DNA from: Mechercharimyces sp. CAU 1602
GTDB lineage: Bacteria; Bacillota; Bacilli; Thermoactinomycetales; JANTPT01
Assembly (NCBI RefSeq): GCF_024753565.1
Contig: NZ_JANTPT010000001.1
Coordinates: 124,001-188,000, forward strand
Direction: 5' to 3'
Length of the DNA: 64,000 nucleotides
In this document: in pieces, positions 51,965 through 60,292 of the stretch
How positions within the stretch are numbered: the stretch's first letter is position 1
How the letters are laid out: each line of letters starts with the position of its first letter
The notes under the pieces: generated by a model
The model's database searches: none
The model's input: the letters and a program-made list of their open reading frames with translations, nothing else
Told to the model about the DNA's origin: nothing
Translations under genes and position numbers: made by a program

Positions 51965-52977
51965 GATGTCTTGCCTCCTCTTTTTTCAATACTGACAGCA
52001 TGCGCTACGCACGGAATGCTCTCTTTTTGTTGGTAACTGATGGGAGAAAGAAGTGCTCCGGTTGCAATGATAAGCACTTTGTGAAGTGCACCTTTTCGTA
52101 ACTGTCGTAAGATATGGCCGTATGTAACACAGGCTGAACTAGCACAGCCGCTTGCTCCAGAGAATACGGGTTGATCTTTGCTGTATATCATCAGCCCACA
52201 ATCTCCAAACCGTCCTTTGGGAAAGACAAGCCCTTTTTTTTCTAATAGATCGGTAGCTGTTCGATGACCTACTTTGCCTAAATCTCCGGTTAGAACGAGG
52301 TCATAAGCATCAGGTGTTAGTGATAAATCGTGGAAGTGTGCTTCGATTGTGTCCACTGCAGCAGGGGCCATCGCAGCACCCATATTAAAGGGATCCTGGA
52401 TTCCCATATCGATGATTTTACCAATAGTGGCAGTGGTTACACATATATCATGCTTCTTATCTGTCACGATGACTGCTCCAGAACCGGTCACTGTCCATTG
52501 GGCAGTGGGCGGTTTTTGCGATCCGTATTCGGTGGGGTAACGATATTGTTTTTCTGCGGTGGCATTATGACTGGAGGTGGCTGCCATCACAGTGTTAGCA
52601 AAGCCAGCATCCACAATGAGTGAGGCCAACGCTAGACCTTCCATGGAAGTGGAACATGCACCGAAAATCCCGAGATAAGGGGTGGCAAGTGTACGTGCGG
52701 CAAAGCTACTGCTAATGATTTGATTCATCAAATCACCAGCGAGAAAGAACTGGACTTCTTCTTTTGATAGCTCTGCTTTTGCTAAAGCGCGGTCACATGC
52801 TTGTTCTACCATCTTCTTCTCTGCTTTTTCATAGCTATCCTCACCTAACCATAGATCATCGTTCAAAATATCGAAATCATCAGCGAGGGGGCCTTGCGCT
52901 TCAAAAGGGCCTCCTACGACTGCTGAAGAAGCTATCGAGGGTTTATTGTTAAAGATCCATGTTCTCCCAGTTATCAT
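51961..52977 (-). CDS. spoVAD: Stage V sporulation protein AD
   Basis: The 338-residue protein is the thiolase-like SpoVAD, which binds dipicolinic acid. Segments such as FNNKPSIASSAVVGGPFEAQGPLADDFDI, GIFGACSTSMEGLALASLIVDAGFANTVMAATSSHNATAEKQYRYPTEYG and GHRTATDLLEKKG are typical. It is peripheral to the spore inner membrane and works with SpoVAC and SpoVAE. It overlaps spoVAC and spoVAE by 4 bp on each side. Confidence 0.95.
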   Translation of the reverse strand: MITGRTWIFNNKPSIASSAVVGGPFEAQGPLADDFDILNDDLWLGEDSYEKAEKKMVEQACDRALAKAELSKEEVQFFLAGDLMNQIISSSFAARTLATPYLGIFGACSTSMEGLALASLIVDAGFANTVMAATSSHNATAEKQYRYPTEYGSQKPPTAQWTVTGSGAVIVTDKKHDICVTTATIGKIIDMGIQDPFNMGAAMAPAAVDTIEAHFHDLSLTPDAYDLVLTGDLGKVGHRTATDLLEKKGLVFPKGRFGDCGLMIYSKDQPVFSGASGCASSACVTYGHILRQLRKGALHKVLIIATGALLSPISYQQKESIPCVAHAVSIEKRGGKTS

Positions 52978-53456
52978 GCCATTCCCCCCAAACCTTGTAA
53001 TAATATCTTTATAATAGCGATAATAAAGGCCGCAAAGACACCAAACACTATGACAGAACCGGCCAACTTAAACATATTGCCTCCTACTCCTAAGACGAGT
53101 CCTTCTGAGCGGTGTTCGATCGCTGCTGAAGCGACAGAGTTTGCAAAACCCGTTACAGGAATGGCACTGCCTGCACCTGCCCATTGTCCTAGATGATCGT
53201 ATACTCCCAACCCAGTAAAGAGAGCAGATAAGAATATAAGTGTGGCGACAGTTGGATCTCCCACAGTAGCTTCATTGAAATCAAAAAAGGCCATGTAGAA
53301 TGCGGATATACCTTGTCCAATCAGACAGATAGTTCCACCTACAAAAAAGGCTTTTAGACAATTGATAAAGATGGGGCGTTTAGGTTCTCGTTGACTGACA
53401 AATTCTTTATACTTTTGTTGTTCAGGGGTAAGTTTGCTCTTCTTTTTATTAGACAA
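52974..53456 (-). CDS. spoVAC: Stage V sporulation protein AC
   Basis: The product of about 160 residues has a basic N-terminus (SNKKKSKLTPEQQKYKEFV) and four or five hydrophobic helices with VGGTICLIGQGISAFYM and WAGAGSAIPVTGFANSVASAAIEHRSEG, the SpoVAC signature. SpoVAC has channel activity for dipicolinic acid in spores. I prefer TTG 53456, which has AGAGGTG six bases upstream, over GTG 53465, which lies on top of that site. Only spoVAC, AD and AE are present, with no spoVAA, AB or AF. Confidence 0.93.
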   Translation of the reverse strand: MSNKKKSKLTPEQQKYKEFVSQREPKRPIFINCLKAFFVGGTICLIGQGISAFYMAFFDFNEATVGDPTVATLIFLSALFTGLGVYDHLGQWAGAGSAIPVTGFANSVASAAIEHRSEGLVLGVGGNMFKLAGSVIVFGVFAAFIIAIIKILLQGLGGMA

Positions 53457-53530
53457 CTTTTTCACCTCTTGGGGTTGTACGGATAACAGATATGATCGTC
53501 ACTTCTCTCTATAGATTTTGTTTTGTCACC

Positions 53531-53560
53531 GCATTTTTATACCTAGGGACGAACATCATA
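53531..53560 (+). promoter_or_regulatory. Possible sigma-G/F-type forespore promoter of the lipoprotein gene
   Basis: CATCATA at 53554-53560 fits the forespore -10 pattern CATNNTA, with GCATT 18 bases upstream resembling the -35 GHATR. It would drive the YhcN-like lipoprotein gene at 53583. A comparable element on the minus strand for spoVAC was looked for; only CATATCT was seen, without a good -35. Confidence 0.4.
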
Positions 53561-53582
53561 TGGGGAAAGGGGGGATTACAAG

Positions 53583-54023
53583 ATGAGGTGGTTGATGTTA
53601 TGTAGTGTCGTTGGTTTCTTTTTATTAGGGGGGTGTGGGAAGGAAGCGTCACCGTCAGAGAATCTTAATCATGCTCAACCTATATCGTATCAACAACAAC
53701 AGGAGTATCAAGCGGGGATAGAGGCGAAGCGCATCGCGGAGAAGCATCGACGGGTACAAAAAGCAGTCTCGATCGCACTAAAGGACCAGTTGACCGTAGG
53801 GATAAAGGTGACCAATTTTGACCGACTCTACCTGAGTCAAACTCGTGCCGAGGTGATAGGGTCACTTCAGAAAAAATTTCCTGATAAAAAAGTAAAAGTA
53901 ACGACGGATAGTAAATTGTTTGGAGTGCTTGAAAACCTAGAGAAAATGCGTGCTAAAGGAGCAATTCGCGCTGAAGATGTGGAGAAGCGGCTGGAAAAGG
54001 TAAATCTGGATATGAAAAGATAG
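53583..54023 (+). CDS. YhcN/YlaJ-type sporulation lipoprotein
   Basis: The 146-residue protein has a signal peptide with lipobox LLGGC (MRWLMLCSVVGFFLLGGCGKEAS), so it should be lipid-anchored. Residues about 55-145 fit the YhcN/YlaJ domain: VQKAVSIALKDQLTVGIKVTNFDRLYLSQTRAEVIGSLQKKFPDKKVKVTTDSKLFGVLENL. Such lipoproteins are made in the forespore in B. subtilis. It is divergent from the spoVA operon and a sigma-G-like element precedes it, which agrees with expression in the spore. Function not defined. Confidence 0.8.
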   Translation: MRWLMLCSVVGFFLLGGCGKEASPSENLNHAQPISYQQQQEYQAGIEAKRIAEKHRRVQKAVSIALKDQLTVGIKVTNFDRLYLSQTRAEVIGSLQKKFPDKKVKVTTDSKLFGVLENLEKMRAKGAIRAEDVEKRLEKVNLDMKR

Positions 54024-54224
54024 GAGACGAGAGGGAAGCTCGGAGGAAAAGCTCTGGGCTTTACTTTTTAGCATGGGCTTAGACTCTACCTTTAAAAAGT
54101 GAGCGGTTAGCTGTTTTAAACCAGTGGAGTCTGAAGCAATTTGATTTGTGTGTTTGTTGTCTTTTGTTTTGAAACACAAACAATTTCATACCGTATTTAA
54201 TAAAATATAGAGAGAGGGTGATAA

Positions 54225-54995
54225 ATGGAGATGAGAAATACTCAGTTACCAAAAGTGTTAGTGCTATCACTTCCGAAAAGTGGAACCAATTTATTGATAC
54301 AGTTACTGCGTGGAATTCCCAGTCTAACGTATCGTGGTGGAAGAGATGTCTTTACATTGCAACAGTTAGAATTGATCAAACCAGGAGATATATGTTGGGC
54401 GCATAATCGTTATAGTGTGGCTTTTCATCGTAAGTTATTAGATTCTAATATTAAGGTTGTCTATATTAGTCGCGACCTTCGTGACGTAGCGGTTTCTTTT
54501 ACTCATTTCCTAGAAAAAGTCCATACCAAGCCAGCATTTGCTCAATATTTAAGTTTGATTCCTACTCACGAAGAACGATTACTCACCGTGATTAAGGGAG
54601 TGCGTCCTGCCAAAGTTCTCGCAGAGAAGACGGGCTTAACAAAACAACCTAATTTGATCGACCAGTCGATACCTTCGTATCGTTGGAGAGAACAGAAGGG
54701 AATATGTGCGGTTACATTTGAAGAATTAATGAAGAGTGAGAGGAAAAGAAACCGTACAGTCAAGAAAATTGCCTCGTATCTCTTTCCTGAGCTGATAATG
54801 AATCCCGTAAGGCGGAAAAATCGAGTACATCAAATGATTAGAAATATTGATCCTCAGAAATCACAAACTTTTCGTTCAGGTAATATTGGTGACTGGAAGA
54901 AGGAGTTTCATGCTGTTCATAAGGATACTTTTAAGAAATTAGGAGGAGGAGCTTTACTTGTTCAACATGGGTATGAGAAGGATAATAGATGGTAG
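54225..54995 (+). CDS. Sulfotransferase-like protein (copy 2)
   Basis: The 256-residue protein aligns without large gaps to copies 1 and 3. PAPS motifs are LSLPKSGTNLL (about residues 14-24) and ISRDLRDVAVSF (81-92), and the C-terminal motif is TFRSGNIGDWKKEF. In the 3'-phosphate-binding motif Leu85 replaces the Pro of RDPRD found in the other two copies; whether activity remains is uncertain. The start is ATG 54225 after GAGAGAGGGTGAT, or ATG 54231 as in copy 3. It lies between the YhcN-like lipoprotein gene and copy 3, upstream of the glycan cluster. Confidence 0.83.
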   Translation: MEMRNTQLPKVLVLSLPKSGTNLLIQLLRGIPSLTYRGGRDVFTLQQLELIKPGDICWAHNRYSVAFHRKLLDSNIKVVYISRDLRDVAVSFTHFLEKVHTKPAFAQYLSLIPTHEERLLTVIKGVRPAKVLAEKTGLTKQPNLIDQSIPSYRWREQKGICAVTFEELMKSERKRNRTVKKIASYLFPELIMNPVRRKNRVHQMIRNIDPQKSQTFRSGNIGDWKKEFHAVHKDTFKKLGGGALLVQHGYEKDNRW

Positions 54996-55041
54996 TAGTG
55001 AAGGATACTTTCTATATATTTTTAAAAATATGTTATAGCAT

Positions 55042-55067
55042 ACTCCGGAGCAGGCTCCGGTTTTTTT
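55042..55067 (+). terminator. Terminator after sulfotransferase copy 2
   Basis: CCGGAG pairs with CTCCGG across CAGG, followed by seven T. Copies 2 and 3 are therefore probably separate transcripts. Confidence 0.85.
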
Positions 55068-55140
55068 ATGCTCTATTTCTATGTAACAAAAATATGATAA
55101 TTTCATATAATATTAATAGGATGAAAAGGAGGTGTGAGTT

Positions 55141-55905
55141 GTGAGAAATATCCAGTTACCGAAAGTATTGATACTATCGTTACCGAAAAGTGGAACCAAT
55201 CTATTGATGCAAGTGATTCAAGGCATTCCTACACTTACTTATCGCAATGGGAATGATTCTTTAACTTTAAATCAATTATATTCTATGAAACCAGGAGATA
55301 TTTGGTCTGGGCATAATGATTATACAAAGGCTTTTCATCGTAAGTTAATAGAATGTAATGTGAAAGTGATCTACATTAGCCGCGATCCGCGGGATGTAGC
55401 CGTTTCGTATACACATTTCCTTGAAAAAATACACACGACTCCTCCGCTAGCAAAATATTTAAGGTTATTACCTACGCATCAAGAGCGATTACTCACTGTT
55501 ATTAGAGGGGTACGTCCAGCTCCAGAGATGGTTAAAGAGTCAGGTTTAACTCTAAGGAGAAATATTATTGAAGTATCTAAGCCATCATACCTGTGGATAG
55601 AGCAACCAGGGATATGTGCAGTTACATTTGAAGAGATGATGGAAAGTAAAGAGAGGCAGTATAAAACGGTAGAGAGGATTGCCGTGCATCTCTTTCCTGA
55701 ACTGAGAGATAATCATTTACTTCGGAAAAATTTAGTGAGGCAAATGATTAACAATATAAATCCTAAGAAATCATGGAGCTTTCGCTCAGGCAGAATAGGT
55801 GATTGGAAAAGTGAATTTAAACCCGTTCATAAGAGTGCTTTTAAACAGATAGGTGGTGGTAATCTTCTAATGAAATTAGGCTATGAGAAGGACTTGTACT
55901 GGTGA
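55141..55905 (+). CDS. Sulfotransferase-like protein (copy 3)
   Basis: The 254-residue protein starts with GTG after AAAGGAGGTGTGAGTT. It is very similar to copy 2 along its whole length (for example LPKVLILSLPKSGTNLLMQ, SYTHFLEKIHT and LPTHQERLLTVIRGVRP). PAPS motifs are intact: LPKSGTNLL, ISRDPRDVAVSY and SFRSGRIGDWKSEF. It should be an active cytosolic sulfotransferase of unknown acceptor. The adjacency and similarity of copies 2 and 3 point to tandem duplication. A large structured region follows. Confidence 0.85.
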   Translation: MRNIQLPKVLILSLPKSGTNLLMQVIQGIPTLTYRNGNDSLTLNQLYSMKPGDIWSGHNDYTKAFHRKLIECNVKVIYISRDPRDVAVSYTHFLEKIHTTPPLAKYLRLLPTHQERLLTVIRGVRPAPEMVKESGLTLRRNIIEVSKPSYLWIEQPGICAVTFEEMMESKERQYKTVERIAVHLFPELRDNHLLRKNLVRQMINNINPKKSWSFRSGRIGDWKSEFKPVHKSAFKQIGGGNLLMKLGYEKDLYW

Positions 55906-56035
55906 TCAACCTACAGGAGACGAGGAGTATCTACGGTCAACTATTTCTCCCCTAAAATTGGTTTCCCGTAGTGGCTTTATGAAACGGTAATGGGCATGGG
56001 TAAAAACCTCTATTAGTGTACAAATAGTCTCTAGA

Positions 56036-56170
56036 AAGATGGGTCGCCGCTCGGTTGTATAATATTAGAAAATACCTTATCTGAACGGAAAGGCTTGCAA
56101 GGTATTTTCTAATATTATTTATAGGAACTTCTCTGCTGGGGGTTCCGAGCAGCGGTGGCTAACCGATCTT
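56036..56170. repeat. Large nested inverted repeat / structured RNA candidate
   Basis: A perfect 20-bp inverted repeat (ATAATATTAGAAAATACCTT at 56059-56078 and its complement at 56099-56118) encloses a 20-nt loop. Outside it, AAGAT-GGGTCGCCGCTCGG (from 56036) pairs imperfectly with CCGAGCAGCGGTGGC...ACCGATCTT (to 56170). The whole could fold as a long two-tier hairpin between convergent genes. It may be a bidirectional terminator, a small RNA or a miniature mobile element. The gap 55906-56035 holds nothing else I can support. Confidence 0.6.
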
Positions 56171-56225
56171 ACTTACGTTTCTTTGTATAATGGACAGATG
56201 AACTATAACTCCTCTGAAAGATCAT

Positions 56226-57245
56226 TTAGGTATCTTTTCTGTTATATATGGATTCCAGCATGCCTACCATGTTGTTTTCGAATATAGGCTGGGTGAGGGT
56301 ATTAGCAGTTTGTAATCCTTCTGTGATGAATGTACGCATAAGAGCAGGACGTTCCAGCATAAATTTTATTCCCATAGCAATTGCACGTGGGTTTTTACCT
56401 TCAGCAACATAAGCATTCTTCAGATGATGACAGAAGTCTAGTATTCCTCCTGAATTTGTTGTGATAACAGGAGTACCACACGACATTGCTTCCAAAGGAG
56501 GAATAGAAAAACCTTCAAACCATGATGTTGAGACAAAAAGGTCTGCATTTCTATATAGACGCACCATTCCCGCTACCCCTTTAGGTTTGAAAGTCTGATA
56601 TGAAATACCTTTTGGGAGAGAGAGGAGACCTTCTGTACATATCATGTTTACATGGAACGGGTGAGGATAAATCTTTTTTAGTATTTTTAGTGCCTTTACG
56701 AAGTCATCGAAACCCTTTAATGCATAGCCTGCTTTGGGATCACGTGCAATGTAGAGAATTGTGCGTGATCCAATCTTGCGGGTTTTTTTATATGGATGAG
56801 CAGGGTAAAATTGCTTTCGATCTACACCTAGATTGACGGTGTATACTGGATCTTTACTTATGTTTTTGATTTTTCTGGCTAGCCAATGAGAAATGCTGAT
56901 GATAGGAATACCTTGTTGATAAGTCCACCTCGCAAGTTCTTTATTCGATACCCATAGTGGTTCGAACCCAAGACTCCAGCGCACACATTGCTGTGGCCAT
57001 GCTGCGTATGCTGGAATGAAAGTGGTATAAAAGTTGGGCAGGACAATATCACCAAACGGAATATATTCCTTATCCAAGGCAGGCACTTTATACAGTTCGC
57101 AATGAATGGGGTAATCAATGGGGGCTTTTTTAGGTATGACAATAATCGTTTCATGCCCCTTAGATTGGAGTGCATTGGCTAATTCAACGAGAACCTTACA
57201 ACCACCTCCAGTGTGCAAGGCTGCGACAGGGATGACAACTCTCAC
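56226..57245 (-). CDS. GT4-type glycosyltransferase
   Basis: The 339-residue protein has a GT-B layout. The N-terminus begins MRVVIPVAALHTGGGCKVLVELANALQSKGHETIIV, the C-terminal domain has YIARDPKAGYALKGFDDFVKALKIL, and the sugar-nucleotide site is the E-x7-E motif in SWFEGFSIPPLEAMSCGTPVITTNSGG. It should transfer a sugar from an NDP donor in the cytoplasm. It is on the opposite strand to the glycan operon and diverges from it, so it may have its own control. Sugar and acceptor unknown. Confidence 0.88.
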   Translation of the reverse strand: MRVVIPVAALHTGGGCKVLVELANALQSKGHETIIVIPKKAPIDYPIHCELYKVPALDKEYIPFGDIVLPNFYTTFIPAYAAWPQQCVRWSLGFEPLWVSNKELARWTYQQGIPIISISHWLARKIKNISKDPVYTVNLGVDRKQFYPAHPYKKTRKIGSRTILYIARDPKAGYALKGFDDFVKALKILKKIYPHPFHVNMICTEGLLSLPKGISYQTFKPKGVAGMVRLYRNADLFVSTSWFEGFSIPPLEAMSCGTPVITTNSGGILDFCHHLKNAYVAEGKNPRAIAMGIKFMLERPALMRTFITEGLQTANTLTQPIFENNMVGMLESIYNRKDT

Positions 57246-57361
57246 GGCTAACTCCCCCTTTTCATGTTTTAAAATATTCTTTACATGGGGTAGTGTTGCT
57301 GACTTTTACCTAGGATGAAGAAGATTAGTCGTACTCCTATTTTGTTGGCACGATAGGTGAT

Positions 57362-58417
57362 TTGCCGATTCCAAAGGATAGACAGGGGAATATGCTGTTA
57401 CCAATCTCGAGAAGTGTGGTGAAAAAGGTGGATCTGAAGAACAAAAATGTGCTAGTAACAGGAGCGGGCGGTTTTGTGGGGAGCCATTTGGTAGAGAGTC
57501 TGTTAGCCGAAAAAGCAAATGTTCGAGCTTTTGTACGTTACAATTCAGCTAATTCCCACGGATTTCTCGATACTATTGTGAAAGAGGAAGAGAAGAGGTT
57601 ACAAATTTATAGTGGTGATCTCAAGGACGCTCTGGCAGTACGGCGAGCAATGGAGGGGATAGAGCTGGTGTTTCATTTAGGAGCACTTATTGCGATTCCC
57701 TATTCATATAAAAATCCACAAGATGTGATGGAAACGAATATAATCGGTACACTTAATGTGGCAAATGCCGCATTGGATGGTGAAGTAAAACGATTGGTGC
57801 ATACCTCAACCAGCGAAACGTATGGTACAGCACGCTATGTTCCAATGGATGAAACACACCCTTTGCAAGGACAGTCCCCTTATTCGGCAAGTAAAATTTC
57901 CGCCGATAAAATTATTGAAAGCTATAATTGCTCCTATGATTTACCTGCTGTGACGATTCGTCCTTTTAACGCATATGGACCGCGACAATCCATGCGAGCA
58001 GTGATTCCTACTATTATTCAACAAGCATTGCGGTCAAAGGAGATTGTGTTGGGAAATTTACATGCTACTCGAGATTTTACATTTGTAGAGGATACAGCAC
58101 GAGCGTTTATCTGTGCAGCAAAAGCAGATAGAGGTATAGGAGAAGTGATAAATGCGGGGTCCGGATTTGAGGTTTCAATTGGGGAGATTGCTGAAAAAGT
58201 ATTAAAAGTAATAGGGAAAAAGATACCCATTCGAGTAGCTGAAGATCGTATTCGTCCAGAAAAGAGCGAAGTGGATCGTTTATTCTCCGATAGTCAGAAG
58301 GCAGAACGGTTAATTGGTTGGAAGGCAGAGGTTTCCTTTGAAGAGGGATTACGAAAAACGATTACCTGGATGGAAGCAAATCAGCACCTTTATCGTCCTG
58401 ACGAATACGTGCTTTAG
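57362..58417 (+). CDS. LegB-like NAD-dependent 4,6-dehydratase (SDR)
   Basis: The protein (up to 351 residues) closely follows LegB-type dehydratases: NVLVTGAGGFVGSHLVESLL (NAD site), RAFVRYNSANSHGFLD, VFHLGALIAIPYSYKNPQDVMETNIIGTLNV, the catalytic TSTSETYG and YSASKISADK (Y-x3-K), RPFNAYGPRQSMRAVIPTIIQQAL and RPEKSEVDRLFSD. Such enzymes act on GDP- or UDP-linked N-acetylglucosamine in legionaminic/bacillosamine-like pathways. Start choice is unclear: TTG 57362, ATG 57392 after AGGGGAAT, or GTG 57416/57419/57428, the last matching usual LegB starts. It is first gene of the plus-strand cluster. Confidence 0.85.
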   Translation: MPIPKDRQGNMLLPISRSVVKKVDLKNKNVLVTGAGGFVGSHLVESLLAEKANVRAFVRYNSANSHGFLDTIVKEEEKRLQIYSGDLKDALAVRRAMEGIELVFHLGALIAIPYSYKNPQDVMETNIIGTLNVANAALDGEVKRLVHTSTSETYGTARYVPMDETHPLQGQSPYSASKISADKIIESYNCSYDLPAVTIRPFNAYGPRQSMRAVIPTIIQQALRSKEIVLGNLHATRDFTFVEDTARAFICAAKADRGIGEVINAGSGFEVSIGEIAEKVLKVIGKKIPIRVAEDRIRPEKSEVDRLFSDSQKAERLIGWKAEVSFEEGLRKTITWMEANQHLYRPDEYVL

Positions 58418-58431
58418 GAGGTGAAGAAATT

Positions 58432-59226
58432 GTGGATGCTGTGATTATGACTGGAGGAAAAGGAACACGTTTGGCACCTTATACAAAAGTGCTACCAAAA
58501 GGATTATTACCTATTGGTGATTATCCCATCCTGGAGATATTAATTCGGCAATTGCGCATGTATGGATTCACAAGAATAACCATGTGCTGTGGATATCTCG
58601 CATCTCTGGTGCAAACCTATTTTCAAGATGGAGAGCATTGGGGAGTATCTATTCGTTATCATACAGAACAACGACCGCTCGGGACAGCTGGGCCGTTAAA
58701 AGAGCTTATGCATTTAACTTCTCCATTTCTTTTGCTCAATTGTGATGTACTTACCAACCTAGATTTTCGAGCATTTAGAAATCACCACGTGGAACAAGGA
58801 AACATATTCACAGTTGCATCACAGGAACAACAAGTTCCTATTCACTTAGGTGTATTGGAAACGAAGGGGAATTTAGTAACAGGATTCAAAGAAAAGCCAA
58901 ATCAATCTGCACGTGTAAGTATGGGCATTTATATGATGAATCCGGAATTGCTAAGCTATATCCCTGATTGTACCTTTTATGATATTCCCGATTTGATTCA
59001 AGATGTGCTGAAAAAGGAAAAACCAGTTCATCAATATCCTTCACAAGCTTTTTGGTTAGATATTGGTAGACCTGAGGATCTTTATGCTGCTAATCGACTT
59101 TACCCGAAAATAGAAGATGACCTCTTTTCTAATAAAGAGAAGAAGAGCATGCGTGATGTTAAAGTAGCAGATGTGAAACGGGGGTGTTGCGATGAGGGTG
59201 ATGACGATTTTAGGAACAAGACCTGA
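58432..59226 (+). CDS. Nucleotidyltransferase family protein (sugar-1-phosphate activation)
   Basis: The GTG start at 58432 follows GGAGGTGAAGAAATT, 14 bp after the LegB-like gene. The 264-residue product has the pyrophosphorylase motifs AVIMTGGKGTRLAPYTKVLPKGLLPIGDYPILE, LLLNCDVLTNLDF (metal Asp), GFKEKP and FWLDIGRPEDLYAAN. It lacks the hexapeptide domain seen in the 25.5-kb fusion. With LegB it could be the PtmE/GlmU-like activating step, but the base is unknown. The last 30 residues form a charged Lys/Asp-rich tail, and the 3' end overlaps the next gene by 35 bp, longer than usual. Confidence 0.85.
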   Translation: MDAVIMTGGKGTRLAPYTKVLPKGLLPIGDYPILEILIRQLRMYGFTRITMCCGYLASLVQTYFQDGEHWGVSIRYHTEQRPLGTAGPLKELMHLTSPFLLLNCDVLTNLDFRAFRNHHVEQGNIFTVASQEQQVPIHLGVLETKGNLVTGFKEKPNQSARVSMGIYMMNPELLSYIPDCTFYDIPDLIQDVLKKEKPVHQYPSQAFWLDIGRPEDLYAANRLYPKIEDDLFSNKEKKSMRDVKVADVKRGCCDEGDDDFRNKT

Positions 59227-60292
59227 GATTATTCGTTTGAGTCGTATCATTGAGAAGTTGGATCAATTAGCGGATAAGCATATCTTAGTACACACCGGAC
59301 AAAATTATGATCATCGTTTAAGTGATATATTTTTTAAGGAATTAAACCTTCGTAATCCAGATCATCATATTCAGCTGACATCCCATTCTTTTGGTAATCA
59401 AGTGGGACAGATGTTTCAAAAAGTGGAGGCATTATTGGAGCAGGAAAAGCCTGATCGTGTTTTATTGCTCGGGGATACCAATAGTGCTCTATGTACAATT
59501 CTTGCTGAACGTATGGGCATTCCCGTCTATCATATGGAAGCAGGAAATCGTTGTTTTGATCCCCTAGTACCGGAAGAATTAAATCGCAAATGTATCGATG
59601 CTGCAGCAACATTTAACTTACCCTATACGGAATACAGTAGACAAAATCTGTTGCGTGAAGGATGCCCTTCACAACGGATTTGGGTAACGGGCAACCCTAT
59701 TTATGAAGTTTTACAATACTATTCACCAGAAATAGAAAAGAGTAAAGTTGCTTGTAAATGGAATTTGCAAATGAGTAAATACATTTTGACTACGGTTCAT
59801 CGTGCTGAAAACGTAGATACGATGAATCGCCTTCGCAATATTATGCAATCATTAAGTGTGATAGCTAAGCGGCATGATATGCCGATCTTAGTAAGTGTTC
59901 ATCCTCATACACGTAAGCGACTAGAGCAATACGGATTAAAGATAGATCACCCTAAAATCCATCTATTGGATCCTCTAGGTTTTTTTGATTTTGTTTACCT
60001 ACAGAAGGGAGCTAGTTGTGTTATTACTGACAGTGGAACGGTACAAGAAGAAAGTTGTATTTTCGGTGTCCCAGCGGTTACGGTTCGCCGAACGACGGAA
60101 AGACCAGAGACTGTCATGTGTGGTAGCAATGTGGTTTCTGGGGTAGATGATATAAATCGCATTGTTGACTGCGTTGAACTAATGCTCTCGTCTGATTTGG
60201 AGTGGAAATGCCCCGAAGGGTATGAAGATTGTAATGTATCAAATAAAGTGGTGAATATGGTCTTAGGAGGATTTGGTGATGTTCAAAGATAA
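59192..60292 (+). CDS. UDP-N-acetylglucosamine 2-epimerase family, L-sugar branch (FnlC/CapG/WbvD-like)
   Basis: The 366-residue protein is a non-hydrolysing 2-epimerase: TILGTRPEIIRLSRII, HTGQNYDHRLSDIFF, LLGDTNSALC, HMEAGNRCFDPLVPEELNRK, TTVHRAENVD and ITDSGTVQEESCIFGVPAVTVRRTTERPE. The opening GTRPEIIRLS, in place of GTRPEAIKMAPL of WecB, is the form I know from enzymes acting on UDP-6-deoxy-L-sugars. Together with the two following genes it fits C2 epimerisation in UDP-L-FucNAc or UDP-L-QuiNAc synthesis. Start ATG 59192 follows GGGGGTGTTGCG inside the previous gene. Its 3' end overlaps the next gene by 14 bp. Confidence 0.85.
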   Translation: MRVMTILGTRPEIIRLSRIIEKLDQLADKHILVHTGQNYDHRLSDIFFKELNLRNPDHHIQLTSHSFGNQVGQMFQKVEALLEQEKPDRVLLLGDTNSALCTILAERMGIPVYHMEAGNRCFDPLVPEELNRKCIDAAATFNLPYTEYSRQNLLREGCPSQRIWVTGNPIYEVLQYYSPEIEKSKVACKWNLQMSKYILTTVHRAENVDTMNRLRNIMQSLSVIAKRHDMPILVSVHPHTRKRLEQYGLKIDHPKIHLLDPLGFFDFVYLQKGASCVITDSGTVQEESCIFGVPAVTVRRTTERPETVMCGSNVVSGVDDINRIVDCVELMLSSDLEWKCPEGYEDCNVSNKVVNMVLGGFGDVQR

